Below, in pieces: positions 18,406 to 25,680 of a stretch of DNA of 64,000 bases. A program made the translations under genes and the position numbers. The DNA is from Niallia sp. FSL W8-0635. Lineage in GTDB: Bacteria > Bacillota > Bacilli > Bacillales > Cytobacillaceae. The stretch is taken from the NCBI RefSeq assembly GCF_038007965.1, contig NZ_JBBOYD010000001.1, forward strand, positions 1,590,501 to 1,654,500. Reading direction: 5' to 3'. Every line of letters begins with the position of its first letter. Position 1 is the stretch's first letter. The notes below the pieces were generated by a model. It did no database searches, was not told the origin of the DNA, and worked only from the letters and a program-made list of their open reading frames with translations.

Positions 18406-21400
18406 TTGAATATCGTTATTACACGAAAAATGGTCATGGAGATGTGTGGTCCTGTATCTTTGAAAAGGGGCGAGGCATTTTCGAAGAATCATAAGGTGTT
18501 GTTTAAAGAATATAAAGAAGATTACTGTGAAGCATTCGTTCAAGCATCTGAAGATTTTGCTGTAATGGTTGCTCTAGAGGCTGGTGAAATAAAAGCGACT
18601 TGTTCTTGTCCAAAGCTTGCTTCCTTCCAAAAGGAGTGTCAGCATATTGCAGCTGTCTTGATGGAGATAAAGAAATTTCAGATGAGTGGCAAGGAGCCTT
18701 CTTTAATGGAAGATACGAATCCAAATGTATCTAATGATTTTTTTGCCTTATTTAATCAGACGCGTTCTCCTTCACCAAAGAAACAACGGCACTTTGAAAA
18801 AAGGGAAGTAGTACCGGTTGAATTCTGGGTAAAGGTTATGCAAGTTGGATCAGAAGCAAATATGTTTGGCATCGAAATTCACCTTTTATCTAATAAAATT
18901 AAAGACATTCGCCAATTTTTAGAACGAATGAAAGAAGGCAAAGCATATGAATATGCCCCATCGCAGAAATTTGACCCAATGCTTCACTGTGTAAAAGAAG
19001 AAAGGGAAGCAATCCTTCAGGAATTATGGAAAGTGGTAAGCGATGAAACGATTTTTTTGAATCATCACAACGAATTAAGCAATCTAGGCGGTAAAGATAC
19101 TCTATTAATACCACCGTCCTCTTGGATTACCCTCCGTTCACACTGGAAGGAATTATTCTATTTAGATGAATATAGCGAGACGAGAATACCCTTGCAAGTT
19201 TCTCATGAACCTCTTCCACTTACCTTTCAATTATATCAGGAGGAAACAGGAAGCTATCAATTGAATGTTCATGGAATAGATTCTGTTTTATTCTTGCATC
19301 AATATTATGCAGTAATGATAGACGGAAAGGTTATCCAAATGGAATCGGAGGATTTTAACAGGCTTGTAGAAATGAAGAAAATGACGGAGAAAGTTGGCAA
19401 GAATGATATTCCTATTGCAAACAATCAATTAGACTTCTTTTTGGAAAAGGTTGCCCCAGGCTTGAAAAAGTTGGGAGAAGTTCAATTGGAGAGAGAGCTT
19501 TCAAAAAAAATTGGCAAAGCGCCTCTACAAGCAGAGCTATACTTAGATAGAGTGAATAATCGATTGTTGGCAAGCCTAGAATTCCGCTATGAAAATATCG
19601 TTATCAATCCAGTTCATGAACGAGACAAAGACATAGAAGCAGTGCTTATTAGAGATTGGAAAAAAGAAGAAGTAATTTTAGAATTAATGGATGGAAGTTC
19701 ATTTGCGAAAACGGATAGTGGGTATATGCTTTTTAACGAAGAATTGGAGTTTGATTTTCTATATTATGTATTACCAAAGCTGCAAAAGCTTGTGAAAGTT
19801 TATGCAACAACCGCGATTAGAACTCGAATTTTCAAGGAGAAAACATGGCCTCGTTTTTCGGTGAAGCTAAAGAAGGACCGGATAAACTGGCTAGAGTTTA
19901 AATTTGAGATGGAAGGCTTTCCAGAACGTGAAATCAAGGGACTGTTAGCTGCTTTAGAAGAAAAGCGTAAATATTATCGATTACAGGATGGGTCCCTTTT
20001 TGCCTTACAAACGAGGGAGATGGAGGAAATTCAAAGCTATCTTCACTCCCCACAAATAAAAGATAAGGATTTTGTCAGTGGATTTGAACTCACTCTTTTA
20101 GAAAGCCTATCGTTTATAGAGGAAGACAGAAAGATATTTAAACTAGACGAATCATATTTTGAACTGATTAATTCTCTCCTACATCCAGAAACATTAACGA
20201 TTAAGGTTCCCGCTGATTTAGAAGATGTGCTGAAGTCCTACCAAAAAGATGGATTTAAGTGGATGAAAACTTTATCGCAATTTCATTTTGGCGGAATTTT
20301 AGCAGACGATATGGGGTTAGGCAAAACGCTTCAAAGTATTGCCTTTATCGTATCTGAATTACCAGTGATTCGCAGAGAAAAACAAAAAGTGCTAGTCGTT
20401 TGTCCTTCTTCCCTTCTATATAACTGGCAGAGAGAAATCATGAAGTTCGCTCCAACTATTCAATATATTGTCCTCGATGGGAATAAAAAGGAGCGAGCGC
20501 TGCTACAAAAGGATTTAGAAAATATCGATGTTTTGATTACGTCCTATCCATTAATTAGACAAGATATACAATGGTATGAACAGCAAGCTTTTCACACTGT
20601 TTTCTTTGATGAAGCACAGTATTTCAAAAACCCACTTTCTCAAACAGCTAAGTCAGTGAAAAGGTTAAAAGCGATAAATCGTTTTGCTTTAACGGGTACG
20701 CCGCTTGAGAATTCCATTGAAGAGCTATGGTCTATTTTCCATATTGTTTTCCCTGAATTATTGAAGGGGTTAAAGGAATACGCAAATCTTACAAATAAGC
20801 AGATTGCGAAAAAAATAAGACCTTTTATGCTGCGCCGGTTAAAAGAGGATGTCTTAGCAGAACTACCTGAGAAAAGGCAGTGGAGCGAAATGGTGGAATT
20901 GTTACCAGAGCAAAAGAGATTATACGCAGCCTATTTGGCAAAACTAAGACATGATGCACTAAAGCACTTAAATAAAGATACATTACGAAAAAATAAGATT
21001 AGAATTCTTGCTGGGTTAACAAGACTACGTCAAATATGCTGTCATCCTGCTTTATTTGTAGAAAATTATGATGGTGGCTCTGCTAAGCTAGCGCATTTAA
21101 TGGAATTAATGGAAGAAGCACAACGTTCCAATCGAAGAGTACTGATTTTCTCTCAATTTACAAGTATGTTGGACATTATAGGACAGGAATTAGCGAAAAA
21201 GGGATTATCATTTTTTTATTTGGACGGGAATACGCCTTCAGATGAAAGAGTGGAATTATGTCATCGCTATAATTTAGGAGAACGAGATTACTTTTTGATA
21301 AGCTTAAAAGCTGGGGGAACAGGACTAAATTTAATGACTGCCGATACGGTTATTCTATATGACACATGGTGGAATCCTGCTGTTGAAGAGCAGGCGGCAG

Positions 21401-21588
21401 ATCGTGCGCACCGAATGGGGCAGGAAAATATTGTAGATGTCATCAAACTGTTCTCCAAAGGAACGATTGAAGAGAAAATATATGAACTACAGGAAAAGAA
21501 AAAGAGCTTAGTGGATGAAATTATTGATTCAGATGAAAAAATGATATCTTCCATAACAGAAGAGGATTTAATGGAATTATTAAGCTAA
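18406..21588 (+). CDS. SNF2-family DNA helicase/ATPase with SWIM zinc finger
   Basis: About 1060 residues. The N-terminus has a SWIM-type zinc finger (CSCPKLASFQKECQHI: CxC then CxH). A long middle region resembles the SNF2-associated bacterial domain. The ATPase core follows: motif I ADDMGLGKTLQS (about residue 633 on), Ia VVCPSSLLYNWQRE, motif II DEAQYFKN, III ALTGTPLENS, and the helicase C part with FSQFTSMLDI, GGTGLNLMTAD, DTWWNPAVEEQAADRAHR. It should be a double-stranded DNA translocase that remodels DNA-bound proteins or RNA polymerase. ATG 18388 lacks a ribosome site, whereas AAGGAG (18391-18396) lies inside that version and serves TTG 18403 or 18406; 18406 (9-base spacing) is chosen. 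Similar to YwqA of B. subtilis. Confidence 0.88.
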   Translation: MNIVITRKMVMEMCGPVSLKRGEAFSKNHKVLFKEYKEDYCEAFVQASEDFAVMVALEAGEIKATCSCPKLASFQKECQHIAAVLMEIKKFQMSGKEPSLMEDTNPNVSNDFFALFNQTRSPSPKKQRHFEKREVVPVEFWVKVMQVGSEANMFGIEIHLLSNKIKDIRQFLERMKEGKAYEYAPSQKFDPMLHCVKEEREAILQELWKVVSDETIFLNHHNELSNLGGKDTLLIPPSSWITLRSHWKELFYLDEYSETRIPLQVSHEPLPLTFQLYQEETGSYQLNVHGIDSVLFLHQYYAVMIDGKVIQMESEDFNRLVEMKKMTEKVGKNDIPIANNQLDFFLEKVAPGLKKLGEVQLERELSKKIGKAPLQAELYLDRVNNRLLASLEFRYENIVINPVHERDKDIEAVLIRDWKKEEVILELMDGSSFAKTDSGYMLFNEELEFDFLYYVLPKLQKLVKVYATTAIRTRIFKEKTWPRFSVKLKKDRINWLEFKFEMEGFPEREIKGLLAALEEKRKYYRLQDGSLFALQTREMEEIQSYLHSPQIKDKDFVSGFELTLLESLSFIEEDRKIFKLDESYFELINSLLHPETLTIKVPADLEDVLKSYQKDGFKWMKTLSQFHFGGILADDMGLGKTLQSIAFIVSELPVIRREKQKVLVVCPSSLLYNWQREIMKFAPTIQYIVLDGNKKERALLQKDLENIDVLITSYPLIRQDIQWYEQQAFHTVFFDEAQYFKNPLSQTAKSVKRLKAINRFALTGTPLENSIEELWSIFHIVFPELLKGLKEYANLTNKQIAKKIRPFMLRRLKEDVLAELPEKRQWSEMVELLPEQKRLYAAYLAKLRHDALKHLNKDTLRKNKIRILAGLTRLRQICCHPALFVENYDGGSAKLAHLMELMEEAQRSNRRVLIFSQFTSMLDIIGQELAKKGLSFFYLDGNTPSDERVELCHRYNLGERDYFLISLKAGGTGLNLMTADTVILYDTWWNPAVEEQAADRAHRMGQENIVDVIKLFSKGTIEEKIYELQEKKKSLVDEIIDSDEKMISSITEEDLMELLS

Positions 21589-21607
21589 GCTAAATAGCGA
21601 AATGCAA

Positions 21608-21655
21608 AAAAAGAAGGAGGCCAGTGCTTTTTATAAAAGCTCTAGTCTCCTTTTT
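21608..21655. terminator. Bidirectional terminator between convergent genes
   Basis: GGAGGCCAGTGCTTTT pairs imperfectly with AAAAGCTCTAGTCTCC (21615-21650), with A-rich and T-rich flanks on the two sides. It lies between the SNF2 gene and the minus-strand Arc-like gene. Confidence 0.65.
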
Positions 21656-21679
21656 AGATGAAACGAATCATCTGCTAAG

Positions 21680-21844
21680 TCATTCTTCTTTTTGCTTTGG
21701 AAATCGCTTGGCTTTTTTGGCAGATTCACGAAGCAAATACTCAATATGACTGTTAATGCTGCGAAAATCATCTGCAGCCCATTTTTGCAGTACTTCGTAT
21801 AGCTCCGGATCAATGCGTAATGGAAAGCTTTTTTTCTTCGTCAT
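21680..21844 (-). CDS. Arc-family ribbon-helix-helix DNA-binding protein
   Basis: A 54-residue gene read from ATG 21844 to TGA 21680. The protein starts MTKKKSFPLRIDPELYEVLQ, a beta strand with alternating residues followed by helix A, then WAADDFRSINSHIEYLLRES as helix B, ending in a basic tail: the Arc/MetJ fold in its Arc-like form (KSFPLRID..., RSINSHIEYLL). It starts only 12 bp after the stop of the SPFH gene, so the two form an operon. A dimeric repressor, perhaps of its own operon, is the natural guess; no target site was identified. Confidence 0.8.
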   Translation of the reverse strand: MTKKKSFPLRIDPELYEVLQKWAADDFRSINSHIEYLLRESAKKAKRFPKQKEE

Positions 21845-21856
21845 GTATACCACTCA

Positions 21857-22699
21857 TTAATATAAAGTACCTGTATTAATTACAGGAGTTGTAGGATTTT
21901 CGGAAACAATCGCTACTAGTAAATTATTTACTAATTGTACCTTTCTTTCATCATCTAATTCAATGATTTTATCTTGTTCTAATTGGTTAATGGCCATTTG
22001 CGCCATACCCACAGCGCCTTCCACAATTTTTTGACGAGCAGAAATAATAGCAGAGGCTTGTTGGCGCTGCAACATTGCTTGAGCAATTTCAGTAGAATAG
22101 GCTAAATGAGTTAATCTTGCTTCGATTACCTCGACTCCAGCAAGATCAAGTCGAGCTTGTAATTCTGTTGTAAGCTCGTTGGAAACTTCTTCTGCATTTC
22201 CTCTTAATGTCAATTCCACATTTTCAAAGGTATCATATGGATATTTCGTGGCAACATGGCGGATAGCTGTTTCACTTTGGATTTCTACAAATTCCTCATA
22301 ATTGTCCACATCGAAAATCGCCTTAGCTGAATCAATTACTTTGAATACAATAACGGCTGCTATCTCGATTGGATTCCCATCGACGTCATTTACTTTTAAT
22401 CGCTTACTGTTAAAATTGCGTACACGTAAGGAAATGGTTTTTCTTAAAGTTAGTGGAATTGTTAAAAATAATCCACTACTGCGAATCGAACCTAAATACT
22501 TACCGAAAAAGGTTACAACTACAGCCTGATTTGGTTGAATAATGGTGATCCCACTACTAAGAAGTGCAGCTATTAATATAAACGGAATGCCTACACCTGG
22601 AAGTTCTTGTACAAGTAAATAGACACCAAGAAAAAGGGAAATAGCAATAAGGAGAACACCGATAAATCCATTAAAATGAAATGCGTTTTTTTCTTTCAA
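21857..22699 (-). CDS. SPFH/band 7 domain membrane protein
   Basis: 280 residues. Two hydrophobic segments at the N-terminus (about 8-28 and 33-55) are followed by an SPFH domain (QAVVVTFFGKYLGSI, VNDVDGNPIEIAAVIVFKV, the AIRHVATKYPYD block) and an alanine- and glutamine-rich helical segment (EIAQAMLQRQQASAIISARQ), as in stomatin/prohibitin-like proteins that scaffold membrane microdomains. AGGAG lies 8 bases before the TTG at 22699; the GTG at 22708 overlaps that site and is rejected. Followed 12 bp later by the Arc-like gene. No NfeD partner is adjacent, which separates it from the FloT/YqfA type. Confidence 0.85.
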   Translation of the reverse strand: MKEKNAFHFNGFIGVLLIAISLFLGVYLLVQELPGVGIPFILIAALLSSGITIIQPNQAVVVTFFGKYLGSIRSSGLFLTIPLTLRKTISLRVRNFNSKRLKVNDVDGNPIEIAAVIVFKVIDSAKAIFDVDNYEEFVEIQSETAIRHVATKYPYDTFENVELTLRGNAEEVSNELTTELQARLDLAGVEVIEARLTHLAYSTEIAQAMLQRQQASAIISARQKIVEGAVGMAQMAINQLEQDKIIELDDERKVQLVNNLLVAIVSENPTTPVINTGTLY

Positions 22700-22793
22700 A
22701 TGAATCACTCCTATAATTTCAATTTGATATAATTATGATATCACTTTTGTATAATATTTACAATGAGCAAAAAACGATTATTTGCATACAAAA

Positions 22794-22870
22794 GAGGCTT
22801 GGACAAAAGTGTTCCAGCCATAGACGAACCCGAACAACCACAAATTGCATATGGTTGTTCGGGTATTTAT
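22794..22870. repeat. Dispersed hairpin repeat, copy 1
   Basis: A block shared with 55743-55820: CTTGGACAAAAGTGTTCCAG, then ACCCGAACAACCA (22828-22840) forming a 13-bp perfect stem with TGGTTGTTCGGGT (22852-22864). The second copy reads GTTGGGACATAAGTATTCCA and then a CCCGAACAACC core. No reading frame. Confidence 0.65.
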
Positions 22871-22974
22871 TAGTTTTATAAAAGGCTGTTTCAGTACAGT
22901 TCGTGTTAATATCCGCAGCCTGAATACACTTCGCTTTCCATGGGGCGAGCGCGAGCCGCTTCGGCCTTGCAGTG

Positions 22975-23012
22975 CACCCCACTTATTGGACACAATAAGT
23001 GGGGTGTTTTTT
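22975..23012 (+). terminator. Terminator-like hairpin at the left end of the IS
   Basis: CACCCCACTTATTG (22975-22988) and CAATAAGTGGGGTG (22993-23006) form a perfect 14-bp stem with a 4-base loop, followed by T6. It overlaps the left inverted repeat and ends just before the ATG of orfA, so it would stop outside transcripts from entering the transposase gene. Confidence 0.75.
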
Positions 23013-23014
23013 GT

Positions 23015-23524
23015 ATGAAGAAAAAGGAAAAATGGACAGCAGAAGGAAAGTTGTTTGTTGTTCAACTATATGAGAGTGGAAAATATTCTTTTGCTGAAGT
23101 AGCGAAACAGATGGGGATTGATCGAAAATCTGTTTCGAAGTGGGTAAAATTATACCGGACGTACGGAATAGAAGCTTTAATCCCTAGGAATAGTTGCGCT
23201 TTTTATGAGCCCTCGTTTAAACTAGAGGTACTAAAATATCGTGAAGAAACAGGGGCATCTTATCTTACGACAGCTATTCGCTTTAATCTTTCTTCTCCCT
23301 ATACAATCCAGCGTTGGGAGGAGCAGTATAACCTGGTGGGAGTAAAAGCCTTTGTTTCCAAGAAAGAAGGAACATCTGCCATGCCAAAAAAAGGACCAGT
23401 TGAATCAGATAAAATGAAAGAACTTCAAGCAGAAATAGAACAATTACGTATGGAGAATGCCTATTTAAAAAAGTTGAAAGCCTTAGTTCAGGACAAGGAA
23501 AAATCACCAAAGAAGATAAAGTAA
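23015..23524 (+). CDS. IS3-family transposase OrfA
   Basis: 169 residues. Two helix-turn-helix segments (ESGKYSFAEVAKQMGIDRKS and a second around TSYLTTAIRFNLSS-like residues) bind the element ends, and the C-terminus is a leucine-zipper-like coiled coil (KMKELQAEIEQLRMENAYLK). ATG 23015 follows the left-end hairpin. Near the end, TTA AAA AAG (23465-23473) contains the A AAA AAG heptamer in the right phase for -1 frameshifting; the -1 frame is open from there into orfB, giving an OrfAB fusion as in IS150. The stop codon overlaps the ATG of orfB (TAATG). Confidence 0.9.
   Translation: MKKKEKWTAEGKLFVVQLYESGKYSFAEVAKQMGIDRKSVSKWVKLYRTYGIEALIPRNSCAFYEPSFKLEVLKYREETGASYLTTAIRFNLSSPYTIQRWEEQYNLVGVKAFVSKKEGTSAMPKKGPVESDKMKELQAEIEQLRMENAYLKKLKALVQDKEKSPKKIK
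23467..23473 (+). promoter_or_regulatory. A AAA AAG slippery site for -1 ribosomal frameshifting
   Basis: Heptamer A AAA AAG in the zero frame of orfA, 51 bases before its stop. The -1 frame is open from this point into orfB, so slippage makes the active OrfAB transposase. This is the site used in IS150-group elements. Confidence 0.8.
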
Positions 23525-24369
23525 TGGCGATCTATGAGTTAAGGCATAAGTTTCCGGTGATTAAACTACTAATGATAGCTAAATTATCTCGTAGTACGTA
23601 TTATTACTTGGTAAAGAAAAAAAATCTTCCAGACAGAGATGCCAAACTAAGAAAAGAAATTACCTCTATTTTTAATGAACATTATGGTCGTTATGGCTAT
23701 CGTCGGGTAACACAGGCACTTCATAATAGAGGCCTTTTAGTCAATCACAAAAAAGTGCAGCGTATCATGAAAGAATTAGGACTAAAATGTATGATTCGCA
23801 TGAAGAAATATAAGTCTTACAAAGGGGGAGTTGGAAAGACCGCGCCTCATATTCTTAAGCGTAACTTTCAGGCTACTCAACCCAATAAAAAATGGGTAAC
23901 GGATATAACGGAGTTTAAATTATTTGGAGAAAAACTTTATTTATCTCCTATATTAGATCTATACAATCAAGAAATCATCACCTATACAATCGGCTCTAGA
24001 CCGACCTATTCCTTAGTATCACAAATGATTGAACAGGCATTTGAACACTTGCCAAAGAATCACGAAGGGTTAATCATGCATTCGGATCAAGGGTGGCATT
24101 ATCAAATGGAGCCCTATCAAACTGCCTTAAAAAAACAAAATATTATTCAGAGTATGTCTAGAAAAGGGAATTGTTATGACAACGCAGTGATGGAGAATTT
24201 TTTTGGAATCATGAAATCGGAATTCTTCTATCAAACAGAGTTTGAAAATAAAAAGCATTTCTTAGAAGAGTTAGAGGCTTACATGTATTATTACAATACG
24301 AAGCGAATTAAAATGAAATTAAATGGTCTGAGTCCAATTGACTATCGAACTCAGACCATGTCAGCCTAA
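23524..24369 (+). CDS. IS3-family transposase OrfB (DDE integrase domain)
   Basis: 281 residues. An N-terminal HTH_21-type region (YGRYGYRRVTQAL) is followed by the rve integrase core with all three catalytic acids: D127 (WVTDITEF), D188 (MHSDQGWHY) and E224 (NAVMENFFG). D188 and E224 are 36 positions apart, the DD(35)E spacing of IS3. The last residues (NTKRIKMKLNGLSPIDYR) are the family's typical ending. It is in the -1 frame relative to orfA and normally made as part of the frameshift fusion; the overlapping ATG could also allow separate translation. No stops or gaps. Confidence 0.92.
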   Translation: MAIYELRHKFPVIKLLMIAKLSRSTYYYLVKKKNLPDRDAKLRKEITSIFNEHYGRYGYRRVTQALHNRGLLVNHKKVQRIMKELGLKCMIRMKKYKSYKGGVGKTAPHILKRNFQATQPNKKWVTDITEFKLFGEKLYLSPILDLYNQEIITYTIGSRPTYSLVSQMIEQAFEHLPKNHEGLIMHSDQGWHYQMEPYQTALKKQNIIQSMSRKGNCYDNAVMENFFGIMKSEFFYQTEFENKKHFLEELEAYMYYYNTKRIKMKLNGLSPIDYRTQTMSA

Positions 24370-24639
24370 AATAAAATATGTGTCTAATTTTTGGGGGTCA
24401 CTACACCTTTGGCCTGCAGGGTCTCAGCTGTCTCGCTAATCCCACAGGAGTCTACGTGTATTCAGGCTGCTCCATTTTCTTCCTAATTTATTTTTCTTGG
24501 AAAATAATAAGTTTATAGGAAATAGCGCAATGGAACGAATTAATTTTTACACTTTACTATATTTAAAACATAGATTACCAATATATGAAAGGAACCTTTA
24601 TTTAATTGCTAAATTATATTGTTCGTCTTTACCGATTAA

Positions 24640-24665
24640 TTATTTACTTATGTCCCAGCCTTCCA
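24640..24665 (-). repeat. Degraded third copy of the dispersed hairpin repeat
   Basis: Read on the minus strand, AAGGCTGGGACATAAGT matches AAGGTTGGGACATAAGT at 55743 in 16 of 17 bases, then diverges (a GACGAACAATAT remnant is seen further on). On the plus strand, ATGGAACGAATTAATTTTT (near 24531) also matches ATGGAATGAATTAGTTTTT at 55843. It lies directly downstream of dpaA. Confidence 0.45.
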
Positions 24666-24678
24666 ATCTTTTTCACTG

Positions 24679-25554
24679 TTATTCTGTTGTAAGTAATTCT
24701 AATAAGGTTTTTCCGATGATGGTACCTGCTGTTCTTGGTGCTACCTTTGCAGGTAAACCTAATGCCCATAATGTTTGGATATTATGTTCCTTTGCAGCAG
24801 TAAAATCAGTTCCCCCTGGCTTGCTAGCTAAATCAATGATTAAAGCTTGGCTGGACATTTTTCTTATAAGAGGAGCAGTCAGAATAAGTGCAGGAACGGT
24901 ATTTATTACAATATGTTGGGCTGAGATTGTAGATTCTAATGATGCTTCAAAAATAGGTAAGAATCCCATTTCTATTACTCTTGCTTCATCTTCCTTTTTG
25001 TTAACAAGGACTGTAACTTTGGCACCAACTGCAGAAAAAAGACGAGCAACCGTTTTGCCGACTCTCCCGAAACCTAGTACAAGTAAATTAGCGTTATGTA
25101 TCGTAATATCGGTATGCTTAATAGCAAGCATTAATGTGCCTTCTGCTGTTGGGATGGAATTAAGAATAGCTACATCATTTCTCGCGAAAAGTGCAACCAA
25201 ATTGCGATTCGTTTCTGCAGCAAGTTGTTTTAAGAAGGGGGGAATAATGCCAGAATATATAATCGAATTTGATTTCGTTTTATTAATGATATCTTTGGTT
25301 AGAATCACTCCTTCCTTGGAAAATGTCGATTCTGCCATTCCGTTATCTTGAATTCCGGGAATCGGCAAGAGAATACTGTCCACTTCATGAAGCGGGGCTG
25401 TTTGTTCCTTTACTTTTACAACATTTTCAAAAGGGATGGAAGCATCTTCAAACCCCATTAAATATATTTTTCTAAGCTTTGGTGCTAAAAGGCGAATCAC
25501 TTCTAGCTGTCTAAAGTCACCACCAATGATTAATAACACATGATTCTGATTCAA
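24679..25554 (-). CDS. dpaA: Dipicolinate synthase subunit A-like protein
   Basis: 291 residues resembling SpoVFA/DpaA, which with DpaB makes pyridine-2,6-dicarboxylate in the mother cell for the spore core. Visible are the N-terminal IIGGDFRQLEVIRLL, the NAD-binding LVLGFGRVGKTVARLFSAVG, INTVPALIL, IDLASKPGGTDF and LPAKVAPRTAGTIIG. Choosing TTG 25554 places ten residues before GGD, as in B. subtilis SpoVFA; GTG 25563 is an alternative. Unlike the usual spoVFA-spoVFB-asd-dapG order, no dpaB follows: the next thing downstream is a degraded repeat and an IS. Either dpaB is elsewhere or this is a second copy. A 10-bp stem (25589-25616) lies in the likely 5' leader. Confidence 0.85.
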   Translation of the reverse strand: MNQNHVLLIIGGDFRQLEVIRLLAPKLRKIYLMGFEDASIPFENVVKVKEQTAPLHEVDSILLPIPGIQDNGMAESTFSKEGVILTKDIINKTKSNSIIYSGIIPPFLKQLAAETNRNLVALFARNDVAILNSIPTAEGTLMLAIKHTDITIHNANLLVLGFGRVGKTVARLFSAVGAKVTVLVNKKEDEARVIEMGFLPIFEASLESTISAQHIVINTVPALILTAPLIRKMSSQALIIDLASKPGGTDFTAAKEHNIQTLWALGLPAKVAPRTAGTIIGKTLLELLTTE

Positions 25555-25680
25555 TCGTTTCACTTCCTTTCCTCTGTGTAGATAGAATACCTCCATATGG
25601 TAATTTATATGGAGGTGTATCATTATTCAGACTAGTTCCCTTTAGATTATTTTTTGTATAAATATAATATTTTTGTCCGA

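Larger units (their letters stand above)
22968..24405 (+). mobile_element. IS3-family, IS150-group insertion sequence, apparently complete
   Basis: 1438 bp, the usual length for the IS150 group. The left end (TGCAGTGCACCCC...GGACACA, from 22968) and right end (TGTGTCTAA...GTCACTACA, to 24405) are imperfect inverted repeats ending in TG...CA. A 3-bp direct repeat CCT flanks it (22965-22967 and 24406-24408). It carries orfA and orfB in overlapping frames with an A AAA AAG slippery heptamer. Both genes look intact, so it may be mobile. It lies inside a dispersed repeat, harming no gene. Confidence 0.92.
22915..24470. repeat. 117-bp dispersed repeat, copy interrupted by an IS element
   Basis: The left arm (22915-22967) starts GCAGCCTGAATACAC and the right arm (24409-24470) ends GTGTATTCAGGCTGC, the same terminal inverted repeat as the intact copy at 16667-16783. 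Removing the IS and one CCT leaves 115 bp, against 117 bp in the intact copy. It is the insertion target. Confidence 0.85.

Noticed and set aside
21631..21813. A 60-codon minus-strand frame beside the SNF2 gene
   Set aside because: A different minus frame over the same bases (21680-21844) gives a clear Arc-like protein with proper operon spacing, so this one is a shadow.
22758..23065. Minus-strand frames across the IS left end
   Set aside because: They read through the terminal repeat and hairpin and have no coding features.
24497..25351. A 284-codon plus-strand reading frame
   Set aside because: It lies opposite dpaA, whose protein shows clear family motifs. The plus frame has no ribosome site or recognisable domain and is a coding shadow.
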